From: Bacteroidota bacterium
Lineage (GTDB): Bacteria > Bacteroidota > Bacteroidia > Chitinophagales > BACL12
Direction of reading: 5' to 3'
Length of the DNA: 64,000 bases
Assembly (NCBI GenBank): GCA_016715425.1
Contig: JADKAC010000006.1
Coordinates: forward strand, 61,321-125,320
Part shown: positions 1 through 9,902 of the stretch, piece by piece
Layout: the number at the start of each line of letters is the position of its first letter
Position numbering within the stretch: the stretch's first letter is position 1
Program-made: the position numbers and the translations under genes
The notes under the pieces: model-generated
The model's database searches: none
Told to the model about the DNA's origin: nothing
Seen by the model: the letters and a program-made list of their open reading frames with translations, nothing else

Positions 1-588
1 TCACAAAGTGTAAAACAAGTTTTAAAATCCAAAGGAATGGAACATGCCCTTGATGGTTTTAAGTGGGAATTTCATTTGATAGATAATCCGGAGCCAAATG
101 CTTGGTGTATGCCCGGAGGAAAAGTGGTTGTATATACAGGCATTTTACAATATACTAAAACAGAAGCAGGCCTTGCTGTTGTGCTTGGTCATGAGGTTGC
201 GCATGCAGTTGCAAAACATGGCAATGAACGCATGAGTCAGGAATTGTTGGCATCTACCGGATATATGGCTTTGGATCTTGCTCTTTCTAATGAACCTACA
301 GAAACAAGAAATTTATTAATGACTGCTGCCGGTGCCGGAGCAACTGTTGGAATACTATTGCCCTACTCACGCACGCATGAATCAGAAGCGGATAGATTGG
401 GATTAATTTTCATGGCATCAGCAGGATATAATCCGGAAGAAGCTGTTGCATTTTGGAAAAGAATGAGTACACAAGGACCAAGCGTTCCCGAATTCTTAAG
501 TACTCATCCAAGCGACGAAACACGCATTGAAAACATTCAAACTAAATATATGCCCGAGGCAATGGGTTATTATAAACAGGCAAAATAA
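1..588 (+). CDS. M48 family metalloprotease, 5' end outside window
   Basis: The reading frame is already open at base 1, so the N-terminus lies outside the window; the first in-frame ATG is at 37 but is not the natural start. The visible 195 residues contain the zinc motif HEVAH (codons from base 190) and a downstream ESEAD segment that would supply the third zinc ligand, as in the M48 (Oma1/LoiP/HtpX-like) peptidases. These are usually 250-270-residue periplasmic or membrane-associated lipoproteins that degrade misfolded envelope proteins. The stop is immediately followed by the ATG of a methyltransferase, so the two are probably cotranscribed. Family assignment is firm; substrate is unknown. 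Confidence 0.9.
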   Translation, partial: SQSVKQVLKSKGMEHALDGFKWEFHLIDNPEPNAWCMPGGKVVVYTGILQYTKTEAGLAVVLGHEVAHAVAKHGNERMSQELLASTGYMALDLALSNEPTETRNLLMTAAGAGATVGILLPYSRTHESEADRLGLIFMASAGYNPEEAVAFWKRMSTQGPSVPEFLSTHPSDETRIENIQTKYMPEAMGYYKQAK

Positions 589-1251
589 ATGCGTCCGAAT
601 ATTTTCAAAAAGTATTGCAGCTATCTTTTTGCTTTTCGTCAAGAAAAATTTGAAAGTGCAGTAAGTGGCACACTGGAAGTATTGCTTTTTAAAGGACGTT
701 ATCAATTGGTAACTAAAAATGCTATCTATTCATTTGAAGACTTATATACCTCGTACGGTCATGCATTAAACTCTATTCGATATACACATGTAAAAAATAT
801 TTTAGTGCTTGGTTTAGGTTTAGGTAGTATTCCGATAATGCTACAAAAAAAATTGGGTGATACAATTTCAATTACCTCCGTTGAATTAGATCCTGAAATT
901 ATTCGCTGCGCAAAAAAATATTATCCCTCAGCTACAGAATATGATAAATTGAAAATAATTCAGAGTGATGCCTTACAATTTGTAATGCAAACAAAAGAAA
1001 AATTTGATCTGATTACTGTAGATTTATTTATTGATACTTATGTCCCTGAAAAGTTTTTTACACTTGAGTTTCTGCAAAAATTAAAAAGTATAATTTCTCC
1101 CAACGGCAATCTATTATTCAGCAGATTAAAGGATGGTTATAAATATGAACATGAACTTTGGAAAAATTTGAAAACTGTTTTTCCGGGAAAGACAGAAATT
1201 GAAACAGAGGGTAACAGTATTTTATATTGGAAACCAAATTTCGAATCATGA
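589..1251 (+). CDS. spermidine-synthase-like SAM-dependent methyltransferase
   Basis: The ATG directly abuts the TAA of the upstream protease and the stop overlaps the next start (ATGA), so this is the middle gene of a three-gene unit. The 220-residue protein has a Rossmann SAM-binding motif I (LVLGLGLGSIP, about residues 70-80), an acidic strand-end motif (VELD, about 103-106) and a DAL..FDLITVDLF segment typical of the spermidine synthase/SpeE-like fold. It lacks the N-terminal membrane domain of fused versions. The actual substrate cannot be read from the sequence; a polyamine role is not assured. Confidence 0.75.
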   Translation: MRPNIFKKYCSYLFAFRQEKFESAVSGTLEVLLFKGRYQLVTKNAIYSFEDLYTSYGHALNSIRYTHVKNILVLGLGLGSIPIMLQKKLGDTISITSVELDPEIIRCAKKYYPSATEYDKLKIIQSDALQFVMQTKEKFDLITVDLFIDTYVPEKFFTLEFLQKLKSIISPNGNLLFSRLKDGYKYEHELWKNLKTVFPGKTEIETEGNSILYWKPNFES

Positions 1252-2201
1252 CAGGAACGGATATCAATTATGCTGCTGAATTACTCAGGTCAGGAAAATT
1301 AGTTGCCATTCCAACAGAAACAGTTTATGGACTTGCGGCAAATGCATTGAATACAGATGCAGTGATTAAAATTTTTGAAGCGAAAAACCGCCCTCGTTTT
1401 AATCCTGTAATAATTCATATCGGTGATATCTCTCAACTCAGTAATTACGTAATAACTCCTCACCCCGAATTATTACATCTTGCTAAAATATTTTGGCCGG
1501 GGCCACTCACTTTTTTATTTAAAAAAAAACCTACCATACATGATATTGTAACTGCAGGTTTGCCTTATGTTGCAGTGCGCATTCCAGATCATCCATTAAC
1601 CCTTCAACTTCTACAATTAATTAACCTTCCACTTGCAGCCCCAAGTGCTAATCCATTTGGATATATTAGCCCGACTGAAGCATTTCATGTAGAAACACAA
1701 TTGGGAAACAAAGTGGATTATATACTGGATGGCGGTTCATGTAAAGTCGGTATTGAATCAACTATTATTAAATTAAACAGTAAAAATCAGATTGAAATTT
1801 TGCGACAAGGATTTATTACCATTCAGGATTTACAATCACAGACACAATTAGAAATAATTATCCCGGAAAAAAACAATCCTATTGAAGCACCGGGCATGAT
1901 GAAACTACATTATGCCCCTTTAAAAAGAATGCTAATAGGAAATATTGAACAAATGCTATTGTCTAATTCGGGTAAAAAAATCGGTGTACTTTCTTTTAAA
2001 AAAAAATTTAATAATTCTCAAATCATACAACAAGAAGTATTAAGTACACAAGGAGATTTATCCGAAGCTGCCCGAAACCTTTTTGCTGCCTTGCATCGTC
2101 TTGATAACGGCCATTGTGAGATTATCTATACTGAATTATTCCCCCATGATGGAATAGGAATTGCGATCAATGATAAATTATATAGAGGTGCTGCCCGATA
2201 G
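1248..2201 (+). CDS. sua5: L-threonylcarbamoyladenylate synthase (Sua5 type)
   Basis: Makes threonylcarbamoyl-AMP from threonine, bicarbonate and ATP, the first step of t6A modification of ANN-decoding tRNAs. Residues 10-190 form the YrdC domain (VAIPTETVYGLAANA, KNRPRFNPVIIHI, PLAAPSANPFG, GIESTII), followed by the linker APGMMKLHYAP and a C-terminal Sua5 domain, so this is the long Sua5 form (317 residues) rather than short TsaC. I chose the ATG at 1248, which overlaps the previous stop as ATGA, over a TTG at 1227 that would extend into the upstream gene. Translational coupling with the methyltransferase is likely. Confidence 0.92.
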   Translation: MTGTDINYAAELLRSGKLVAIPTETVYGLAANALNTDAVIKIFEAKNRPRFNPVIIHIGDISQLSNYVITPHPELLHLAKIFWPGPLTFLFKKKPTIHDIVTAGLPYVAVRIPDHPLTLQLLQLINLPLAAPSANPFGYISPTEAFHVETQLGNKVDYILDGGSCKVGIESTIIKLNSKNQIEILRQGFITIQDLQSQTQLEIIIPEKNNPIEAPGMMKLHYAPLKRMLIGNIEQMLLSNSGKKIGVLSFKKKFNNSQIIQQEVLSTQGDLSEAARNLFAALHRLDNGHCEIIYTELFPHDGIGIAINDKLYRGAAR

Positions 2202-2240
2202 TATAGAATTTCTTATCTTTAAAATCTTAAATATTTAATT

Positions 2241-2636
2241 ATGAAAAAAATAATCTTTATCAGTTTATTATTTGCCATGAGCACACAGATAGGTTTTTCT
2301 CAATCTTATGATATTAATCGCTCTGAAAAAAATAAAAGTTTTGCGCAACAAGTTGATCAGAAATATATTGACTGGTCAATACAATCCATGGAAGAAGCAA
2401 ATAAACTACTTGCATTAACAGATGAGCAACAAGATGAAATTGTATATATCAATCTTACATTTGGAAAGCGTATGCAGATTCTACAAGACAAAGGAACTCC
2501 TCCCGAAGATTTCAAGAAACATAAAACAGATATTGTTACGTCCGCAATTAATACTTATCCAAGAGTATTGGATGAAAGTCAATTAGCAATTTTTAATGAA
2601 AACAAGGATGCATTAATAGAAAATAGTATCAAGTAA
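2241..2636 (+). CDS. small secreted protein, unknown function
   Basis: 131 residues with a clear Sec signal peptide (MKKIIFISLLFAMSTQIGFS, cleavage near residue 20). The mature part is helical and charged with a segment ALTDEQQDEIVYIN, reminiscent of the short helical LTxxQ-type periplasmic proteins (Spy/CpxP-like), which is only a structural analogy. It is followed by a strong terminator and then by a second helical secreted protein that also has a MTADQKQKAL segment, so the two may be distant relatives. Function not recognised. Confidence 0.7.
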   Translation: MKKIIFISLLFAMSTQIGFSQSYDINRSEKNKSFAQQVDQKYIDWSIQSMEEANKLLALTDEQQDEIVYINLTFGKRMQILQDKGTPPEDFKKHKTDIVTSAINTYPRVLDESQLAIFNENKDALIENSIK

Positions 2637-2665
2637 AAAAAAATTATTTTAAAATATTTTAAAAG

Positions 2666-2696
2666 ACCGTGTCCAAATACTGGCACGGTTTTTTTG
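2666..2696 (+). terminator. rho-independent terminator
   Basis: ACCGTG...CACGGT arms (2666-2671 and 2684-2689), extended by CCA/TGG beyond one bulged T, followed by a run of seven Ts from 2689. It ends the transcript of the 131-residue secreted protein. Confidence 0.85.
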
Positions 2697-2736
2697 CATT
2701 TTATTGCATTCTTAAACAATAAAAAACTAAAATAAA

Positions 2737-3246
2737 ATGAAAAAGAATTTATTATTATTTGCCTGTGCATCGTTGTTCATGGTGGGTACAACTTTCGCTC
2801 AAACAAAGAGTACAGAGACGTCAGGTAGTTCTGTTAAATCATCAACTGAAACTTCAACAATGGGTAATACTGCCCCAAATGCCAGTACAAATACGAGCAA
2901 AGATTCCGCTGAAGACAGAGCAAAAAAAGATACAGAAAAAATGGCATCAGAATTAAACATGACAGCTGATCAAAAACAAAAGGCTTTGCAAACAAATCTT
3001 AAATATTATAGAGCTTTAGATGAAATGAAGCACAATAAAACTGAAGACTCAAATCAAGAAGCTGCACAAGCTCATAAAGACCAGTTGAACAGTCAAAGAA
3101 GAGATGAATTTCATACTTTTCTTTCCGATGAGCAGATGACAAAAATGGAAAACAAAGTAACACATGATAAAGGTGATAAGTCAGCTAATAAAAGCGATAA
3201 ATCAGCAAAGCCTGTTAAAACAACAGACAAGGCTAGTGATGAATAA
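2737..3246 (+). CDS. secreted low-complexity helical protein, unknown function
   Basis: 169 residues. Signal peptide MKKNLLLFACASLFMVGTTF then AQ at the probable cleavage site. A Ser/Thr-rich linker (about residues 25-55) leads into a charged helical region with MTADQKQKA (about 77-85) and FLSDEQMTKM (about 128-137), and the tail is a Lys/Ser/Asp repeat (DKGDKSANKSDKSAKP). The paired LT/MT-x-x-Q-like motifs recall Spy/CpxP-type periplasmic chaperones, but the similarity is weak and I do not assign a function. Confidence 0.7.
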   Translation: MKKNLLLFACASLFMVGTTFAQTKSTETSGSSVKSSTETSTMGNTAPNASTNTSKDSAEDRAKKDTEKMASELNMTADQKQKALQTNLKYYRALDEMKHNKTEDSNQEAAQAHKDQLNSQRRDEFHTFLSDEQMTKMENKVTHDKGDKSANKSDKSAKPVKTTDKASDE

Positions 3247-3270
3247 TCTTGTGTAAAAAATTAAAGTAAA

Positions 3271-3300
3271 GCCCTGCTGAAAAGCGGGGTTTTATTTTTT
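3271..3300. terminator. terminator between convergent genes
   Basis: CCCTGCT (3272-3278), GAAA tetraloop and AGCGGGG (3283-3289), then TTTTATTTTTT. It stops rightward transcription from the secreted protein; the T tract runs into the stop codon of the leftward SPOR gene at 3292. Confidence 0.85.
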
Positions 3301-4320
3301 TAGAACCCAGGCATCTGTTATCCCGGTGGCATCAATAAATTGATTGCGATATGTTGCATAGTTTATTTCTAATGGAATACTTATAGCTACCATGAAATAA
3401 TCATTCTTCTGAATTACTTCTACAGAAAAACCCTCTTTATAAATTTGATCCTTCACTAAATCTGCAATTTCTTTTTTTCCAAAAGCACCAGCTATTACCC
3501 AATATTTACTTTCAACAATTAACTGATTATTATTTGCATTTAAATTCACTTCAATTGCTTCATGTATTTGGTCTGCTGTTAACATTGGAATAGAATCCGT
3601 AAGTGCAGTGGTAGGTCTGTAATACTTTAAAAAATAATTTTCCATGCGCATATAACCGGGTGAATATTGCGAAGTAGACACTACATCATTGTGTAATAAT
3701 GCATCAATTCCTAATATATCAGCATAGTTTTTATCCTGGGCATTTACCTGAATAAATATCTGAATTAAAAAAGCTATTAATAATATTGCCGCTGTGCTTA
3801 TAGCAATAATTCTAAACTGGCGACCAGATTTTATAACCGGTATTTCTTCATTTGTAATACCTGTTCCCTCTAAAGATTTTAATATAGGTTCACGCTTATG
3901 TACTACTGGTTTTGCTTCAAATGCTGACAAGCCATAATTCTGTAATAAGAAATTATTTGATGGGTCGGGGATAAATTGAATATGTCCTTCTTTATCCATC
4001 AACAGTCTTCCAATTTTTGGCAACTTATAAGTCCTCCCCTCTTTAATTTCAGTTTTTATTTCCTGAACAAACTGTGCGATACTTTTTTCAGCTTCAAATA
4101 AATTTATGTATTCACTGGAAACAATTTTATTAATCAATAAGCCATCATTTGCCGAAAGATTAATATTAAAAGCGATAGACTTGGATGGACCATTGAAAAT
4201 ATAGGAGGCAGTGTGAATTCTTGCCGGTTGATAATTAGCCACGAAGCCACCAAAACCGGGCACAATTACACAGTTATTGGTTAACAATAGTTCGCTAATA
4301 TGTTTGGACACATCTATCAT
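3292..4320 (-). CDS. SPOR-domain protein with N-terminal HU-like domain
   Basis: 342 residues in three parts. Residues 1-125 form the HU-like (CCDC81-type) DNA-binding-fold domain found in Bacteroidota envelope proteins (LLLTNNCVIVPGFGGFVANY near the start). Residues about 167-192 are one membrane helix (IIAISTAAILLIAFLIQIFI). The C-terminus from about 268 is a SPOR domain (YWVIAGAFGKKEIADLV), a fold that binds denuded peptidoglycan glycan strands at the division site. An inner-membrane protein with a periplasmic SPOR domain and roles in division or cell-wall remodelling is inferred. It is followed upstream by envelope genes on the same strand. Confidence 0.85.
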   Translation of the reverse strand: MIDVSKHISELLLTNNCVIVPGFGGFVANYQPARIHTASYIFNGPSKSIAFNINLSANDGLLINKIVSSEYINLFEAEKSIAQFVQEIKTEIKEGRTYKLPKIGRLLMDKEGHIQFIPDPSNNFLLQNYGLSAFEAKPVVHKREPILKSLEGTGITNEEIPVIKSGRQFRIIAISTAAILLIAFLIQIFIQVNAQDKNYADILGIDALLHNDVVSTSQYSPGYMRMENYFLKYYRPTTALTDSIPMLTADQIHEAIEVNLNANNNQLIVESKYWVIAGAFGKKEIADLVKDQIYKEGFSVEVIQKNDYFMVAISIPLEINYATYRNQFIDATGITDAWVLKK

Positions 4321-4398
4321 GTCGGCAAGTTTCGCAATTCTTATCCGAATTTACCTTAAATCCGGCCTAATATAAATTCACAGTGTGTTAATAACCTG

Positions 4399-6018
4399 TT
4401 AAAAAGAAAAAGAAATACCTGCGATTGCATTTATTCCGTATCCCGGATAATTATAATATCGCTCGTATTTATAAGAAGTGATATTATTAATATTCAGGAA
4501 AATATTGAAATAACGGGAATACATATAATTGGCAGAAATATTTAAATCCATGGTTCCCTTTATCTTTTCAATTACTTCATTCGGCAGTAATGCATAAGAG
4601 CCATTCACCCCAAAAATATCAGCAGTAGCTGAAAGTTTGCTGTTGAAATAATATGTACCTGCCAATGTCCAATTTAAAGTGGGTGTAAACCAAGGTTTTT
4701 CAAGATCTAATTCCACGAATGAAAAATAATCAAGCGCTGCCATTATTCTGAATTTATTTGCATTGAAATAATTCACTTCAACATTACCACCAAACAATGT
4801 TGCATCCTCATATAACACATCAAAACGTTTTGCATCGAAAGGATTATTTACATAGAACAACATGCTTCTATTTATTTTATAATATCCTTCGAGACTATAT
4901 GAAAAATTTCCGTTGGTAGAACCTCTGAATCCTGCATATTTTTTATCGGAAACAGAACTCTTATAATTTATGGTGTCCCCAACAAATGGATTTTCATTGG
5001 TAATTGAATTAAAATTATTTACTATTAATCTTGTATCCCATCCAGCAACAAATACAAACTTATCTCCCACTAAATCTTTGCTAAACTCAATTGTAGGAAG
5101 CGCATAATATCTTCCCTGTTTTTCAACTGCATTATCCAATTGCAACAACAGTGAAAACTCCGGTGTAACCGCACCATAATGCAATATTAAATGTGTAACA
5201 GCATTGTCCTGATTAACAGGTGCTTTATGATTATAAAAATCTAAAAACAATTCGGCACCTGCAGTAAAATCATTATCTAATTTTTTATCCGCAGCCAATC
5301 GCAGAAACGGATTTATTACACCATATTTATTAATATCATTTTTACCTGATACACCGGTTTGAATTAAATAATCAATATTCAAATCATTATCGGCAAGGTT
5401 CTTAAATGCAACATCAAAATTATATGCATTGAATCGCTGACGCACATCCTCTTTATCAAATTCTAAACTGTCGGCATCATACCCATAATAATAAACCACA
5501 TCATTTGTAAAACCGGCATTGATAGGAATTACATAATCTTTATTCAAATAAAAATTTGCTGTACCTCCAATATTTAGATGACTGTAATCTTTAAAGTCAG
5601 TACTATTCGTTGAAATATAATCTGCAAATAATCCGTAATTCAACTTATCAGATCTACCCGAATTTATATACACTTGTGCTAATGGCGTTAAAGGTGCACC
5701 GAAACCCACCTTCACATAAATATTTTCCAAATCTTCTTCCGGTGTTTTATTCAGTGCAATCGGTTTTATTTTTATTGGCTGATAAGGCAATTCAAAGTAC
5801 TTCACATTCGTATTATAAATCAATGCTTCAGGTGTTGTATTAGATTCAGGTGTTTGTGCAGTGAGATTGATTTTTAATGCATCCGCCAATATCGGATTAT
5901 AATCACGAATCACATCTACTTCTTCATCGCTCACTCCGGTTTGTGCAGAAAGCAACCCCGGTATCCAAAGTATGCACACTACTAAAAATATGCTGTATAT
6001 TATTTTTCCTATTTGCAT
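4399..6018 (-). CDS. outer-membrane beta-barrel protein (TonB-receptor-like)
   Basis: 539 residues with a signal peptide (cleavage after about residue 25, ...LLSAQ) and a short periplasmic N-terminus (EEVDVIRDYNPILADA), then alternating aromatic/polar strands to a C-terminal aromatic residue (AGISFSF), the usual ending of an outer-membrane barrel. It lacks a clear plug domain, so it is not a complete TonB-dependent receptor. It starts 11 bp downstream of the large TPR gene, so the two are almost certainly one operon; a shared envelope role is inferred. Exact function unknown. Confidence 0.65.
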   Translation of the reverse strand: MQIGKIIYSIFLVVCILWIPGLLSAQTGVSDEEVDVIRDYNPILADALKINLTAQTPESNTTPEALIYNTNVKYFELPYQPIKIKPIALNKTPEEDLENIYVKVGFGAPLTPLAQVYINSGRSDKLNYGLFADYISTNSTDFKDYSHLNIGGTANFYLNKDYVIPINAGFTNDVVYYYGYDADSLEFDKEDVRQRFNAYNFDVAFKNLADNDLNIDYLIQTGVSGKNDINKYGVINPFLRLAADKKLDNDFTAGAELFLDFYNHKAPVNQDNAVTHLILHYGAVTPEFSLLLQLDNAVEKQGRYYALPTIEFSKDLVGDKFVFVAGWDTRLIVNNFNSITNENPFVGDTINYKSSVSDKKYAGFRGSTNGNFSYSLEGYYKINRSMLFYVNNPFDAKRFDVLYEDATLFGGNVEVNYFNANKFRIMAALDYFSFVELDLEKPWFTPTLNWTLAGTYYFNSKLSATADIFGVNGSYALLPNEVIEKIKGTMDLNISANYMYSRYFNIFLNINNITSYKYERYYNYPGYGINAIAGISFSF

Positions 6019-6029
6019 TTTACCGGTTT

Positions 6030-9000
6030 TTATTTGTTGAATTCTAATTCTTCAGGATTATCATTATTGTTTTGATCTTGCTCGTCAATACGTCTTGCCC
6101 CTTTTTCTAATTCTTCTATCTGTTGCAATTTAATTTTTGCAAGTTCCACCAATTGCGGATCACCCTGATAATTATCAATGATACTGCGCAGCGATGCTTT
6201 TGCCTGTGCATATTCTCCTTTGGATGCAGATATATCCGCCAATAAAATATAACTGCGTATTACCCATTCTTCATACGCCGGTAATTCATTTACAATTTCT
6301 AAACATTGTTTTTTAGAATCATCCAGTTTACCTTTCTGATATAAGATATCAGCCATCATAAAACGACTTTCTACTCCAATAACATTTGTAGTTAACTGCG
6401 CAGTTTTTTGAAAAGATTCAAATGCTTTATCATTATTATTTTTTGCCAGATATGCTTTCCCTGAATAGTAATTTGCTTCAATGCGTTCTTCGTTTGTAAC
6501 AAGATCAGAAGCGAGAATGCGATTTGCATTTACCAATACATCATCATAGTTATTTAATTGATAAGAAACACGCAACAATCCTTTCATTGCCACAAATGCA
6601 TTTTCTTTATAACTGGCATTTTGAAACAGCAATTCGTAGTAATCAAATGCGGTATTATAATCTTCTTTCACATAGTAACTTATCCATGAAGCACGCACTA
6701 ATGAACTCTCTAAAAACGCAGGCTTCTTTTCATCAATTAAGATTGCATAATCCGCCAATGCTTTTTCATACGCTTCGGTTTTGAAATAACTTTCCGCACG
6801 ATAAAATAATGCCTGTTCTCTGAAATAACCTTTTGGATATTGTTTCAAATAATCACTAAATGCTTTTGCTGCACCGGCATAATCATCTTTATTATATTTG
6901 AATTTTGCCGCATTATAACTCACAGAATCTTTTTCAGAAACTGTGGCTATACCTTCCAGCCCACTTACATTTCCGGTTTCTTCAGCAATATCTTTCAACG
7001 CATTTTTTGCTTCTGCACCTTCGGACGTAGTAGGTGATAATTCGTATGCGGATTTATAATATTTTTCAGCCATTGCCAAATCATCCATGTTATAATAAAT
7101 CAGACCTAATTTTAAATATGCTTTAATTACATAACCACTATTTGGCTTATCATTTAACAATGCTTTAAATCCATTTATTGCCGCATTATTATCCTTCATT
7201 AAAAAATAAGTATTGGCAATTTCATACATCGCATCATCCACATACAATGATTTCGGAAATTTAGAATTCAATTGTTTCAGCGTCGAAATCTTATTGGCGT
7301 TTTCACCTTTCAAACCATGCAACATTCCTTTTTGAAATAATGCATAATCCGAACCTTTATAATTGTTGTCAATAATCTTTGAATAATTCTTTTCCGCTTT
7401 ATTATATTCTTTAGTCATGAAGTAACAATCTGCAGATCGCAATGTGGCATCCAATGCAATATCCACTTCCTGTGAGGCGGTTTTAGATAATTTTAATTCG
7501 TTTGTAACCTTATCAAAATATTTTACCGCATTTCCAAAATTTGATTGTCGGAAATAAGCGTATCCGATTGTATAATTTGAATACGCAATTCGCACTTCAG
7601 CAGTTGGATTTCCACTTGCTTTTGCCACATCTTGATATTTCACATGGTTGGAAATTGCTTTTGCATATTTACCATCCTGATAATTTATTTCTCCCAACCA
7701 GAAATAACTTCCCGCTTGTATTTTACCATCAAGAGGATACATCAACGACTTCATAAACATATCTTCCGCACCCACATAATCTTTATTATTATAATCATCT
7801 ACTCCACTGTAATACGCTACTTTTTGGTAGGCAATTTTTAGTTGCTTTGATTTTTCAGGAATACCATTTAAAATAGCCAGTGCTTCATCATATTTTTTTG
7901 TATTCACCAATGCATCTGCTAATAATTCCTGTGCATCGGTTGTAAATTTTCCGTTAGGATAATTTTCCAAATATGTTTTTAAAGAAGTTACTGCTGCCGG
8001 ATAATATTGCAACTCATAACTCAACTTTGCATAATTAAACAATGCAGTTTGCTGCACATTTTTATCAATGGAATACAAAGAAGCATCTAAGAATTTATTG
8101 CGGGCATCTTCTTTTTTATCTGTATTGACATAACAATTACCCATCAAAAAAGCGGCCTGCTGATATATCGTATCATTTTTATCAGTGATACTTCCCAGGT
8201 TACTTAATGCTCCCTGATAATCTTTGAGTTGATATTGTACAAAACCCAATTGATAATAATCTTCCGGTTTTCTTGATCTAACTTTTTCTACATAATAGCT
8301 TAAATAGGGCAATGCTTTTTCATAATTTTCTTTCATCAAATATGCCTGCCCGAGTAATTGATTTATTTCAGCATGATAATTCAATCTGGTATTTTCTATC
8401 AACGGTTCTGCATACGCAATCAGTTTATCATATTCTTTTTGACTGTAATAAATATTGCAGAAATAATAAGGCACTACAAGCGCATATACACCTTCATCTT
8501 TCACCCGATTAAAACTTGCAATAGCTTCATTGTAATCGTCGTTCAAATACGAAATAAATCCATAGTAATAATTAGAAGCAAAATAATACGGCCCTTCTTT
8601 TTCCTTCAATTGCTTAAATAAGTCATTGGCTTTATCTAATTTTTTTTTGGTAAACAGTGTATAAGCATATTGAAATTTATAGGCATCACGATCAGAAAAA
8701 TTTAAATCATATTCATCCACCAGTTCATACCATTGCAAAGCTTTTGTATATTCTCTATTCTTAAAATAAATTTTACCTAAATGAAAATATGCCGAACCCA
8801 TCAGTGCATGTCCGGGATAATTTTCAATAAATGCAAGCATCAGTTGCTCTGCATCAGGATTGGAAAGTTCAATAGCACAAAGCGCATTATAATACCAACT
8901 ATCGGCTTTGTACATTATAATTTCTTCGGATGCATCATCCGGTATCATTTGAATTGTTTGTTCGAACTGCATTTGCGCAGTGCTGTATTTTTTTGCTTCA

Positions 9001-9128
9001 AACAATTCCATTCCGGTTTTATAACTCCGATATGGATCCGTATAAATTTTAGTTTCCTGTGCTTGTACCTGTATATGCAAACACCAAACACTTACAACCA
9101 AAAAAGCTGTTCTCAGATATTTTATCAT
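6030..9128 (-). CDS. large periplasmic tetratricopeptide-repeat protein
   Basis: About 1,032 residues. I chose the ATG at 9128, giving a good signal peptide (MIKYLRTAFLVVSVWCL...QAQ), instead of an upstream in-frame codon at 9230 that adds a non-signal-like extension. The mature protein is nearly all TPR units from end to end (for example YYNALCAIELSN, AYFHLGKIYFKNREYTKALQWYE, FWLGEINYQDGKYAKAI), ending in an acidic Asn-rich tail. Such proteins scaffold multi-protein complexes in the periplasm. It precedes the beta-barrel gene by 11 bp, so the pair may act together, TPR protein inside and barrel in the outer membrane (inference). Confidence 0.85.
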   Translation of the reverse strand: MIKYLRTAFLVVSVWCLHIQVQAQETKIYTDPYRSYKTGMELFEAKKYSTAQMQFEQTIQMIPDDASEEIIMYKADSWYYNALCAIELSNPDAEQLMLAFIENYPGHALMGSAYFHLGKIYFKNREYTKALQWYELVDEYDLNFSDRDAYKFQYAYTLFTKKKLDKANDLFKQLKEKEGPYYFASNYYYGFISYLNDDYNEAIASFNRVKDEGVYALVVPYYFCNIYYSQKEYDKLIAYAEPLIENTRLNYHAEINQLLGQAYLMKENYEKALPYLSYYVEKVRSRKPEDYYQLGFVQYQLKDYQGALSNLGSITDKNDTIYQQAAFLMGNCYVNTDKKEDARNKFLDASLYSIDKNVQQTALFNYAKLSYELQYYPAAVTSLKTYLENYPNGKFTTDAQELLADALVNTKKYDEALAILNGIPEKSKQLKIAYQKVAYYSGVDDYNNKDYVGAEDMFMKSLMYPLDGKIQAGSYFWLGEINYQDGKYAKAISNHVKYQDVAKASGNPTAEVRIAYSNYTIGYAYFRQSNFGNAVKYFDKVTNELKLSKTASQEVDIALDATLRSADCYFMTKEYNKAEKNYSKIIDNNYKGSDYALFQKGMLHGLKGENANKISTLKQLNSKFPKSLYVDDAMYEIANTYFLMKDNNAAINGFKALLNDKPNSGYVIKAYLKLGLIYYNMDDLAMAEKYYKSAYELSPTTSEGAEAKNALKDIAEETGNVSGLEGIATVSEKDSVSYNAAKFKYNKDDYAGAAKAFSDYLKQYPKGYFREQALFYRAESYFKTEAYEKALADYAILIDEKKPAFLESSLVRASWISYYVKEDYNTAFDYYELLFQNASYKENAFVAMKGLLRVSYQLNNYDDVLVNANRILASDLVTNEERIEANYYSGKAYLAKNNNDKAFESFQKTAQLTTNVIGVESRFMMADILYQKGKLDDSKKQCLEIVNELPAYEEWVIRSYILLADISASKGEYAQAKASLRSIIDNYQGDPQLVELAKIKLQQIEELEKGARRIDEQDQNNNDNPEELEFNK

Positions 9129-9350
9129 AATTATGCGTATCGCTTGTAAAGGAAGATTTCGATATATTTTAATTACAGGCTTTTGATAATGTTTTTCAAT
9201 AGTGCCGAAAATAAAGAAGAACACATGCATACTTGGTTAAATACGATATAATTCAATACACAATGCAATGTTGATATTCAACGTGAGACTGCAATTATTT
9301 ATTGGCTATGGTAAAAAGTTGTAAAATATTTACTAAAAAAATAATCTTTT

Positions 9351-9827
9351 CTAATTAGTAGCAGATGATTGAATTAATTGGAAATTTCCCATGCAAAACC
9401 AACGACCATTCAATTTGACAGCGTCGAACTTATATTTGGTAAAATTTCCATCCATTGAAAATTTTGTAGTGATAACAGCCCTTGTGGTTGCTTTTGTTTT
9501 TGCAAGTTCTTCAGTGTAATTAGTATGTGTGGCTCCATTGATTTCACCTAAGACACTGCGGAAATTTTTATATTCATTAATTATTTCCCCATTAAAATTA
9601 TCCATATCGCCTAAAGATTTTCCTGAATCCTTCTCAACAACAACCCTATAAAGAGTAAATGTTTTTTCATCCGGAATGAGTAATTCAAACTTTGATTCGT
9701 CGCCTCCTTTTAAGGTATCAAATACTTTCTTTGAAAGATTAGACAATTCAATTGAGCCTGGTTCGGGTTTGGAGCAGCTAACAATAAGCAACCCCAAAAT
9801 AATTAGTGAGATGTGTATCGTTTTCAT
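9351..9827 (-). CDS. putative lipoprotein, unknown function
   Basis: 158 residues beginning with a lipoprotein signal peptide whose lipobox is LIVSC (Cys18). The remainder is small and mixed alpha/beta, ending in a segment VKLNGRWFCMGNFQLI that resembles the last strands of small beta-sandwich or NTF2-like domains; I cannot name the family. Monocistronic between the TPR gene and rnhA. Confidence 0.65.
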   Translation of the reverse strand: MKTIHISLIILGLLIVSCSKPEPGSIELSNLSKKVFDTLKGGDESKFELLIPDEKTFTLYRVVVEKDSGKSLGDMDNFNGEIINEYKNFRSVLGEINGATHTNYTEELAKTKATTRAVITTKFSMDGNFTKYKFDAVKLNGRWFCMGNFQLIQSSATN

Positions 9828-9902
9828 AATGGTAAATCAATATTAGTAAAAATATCCGAATAGATAATAGTTTACAATCCTTAATATTTTAAATTTACTT
9901 CA

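Noticed and set aside
1227..1247. TTG start for Sua5 at 1227
   Set aside because: Lies within the upstream gene and adds seven unneeded residues; the ATGA overlap at 1248 is a better start.
9129..9230. N-terminal extension of the TPR protein from 9230
   Set aside because: Adds 34 residues before a normal signal peptide that begins at 9128.
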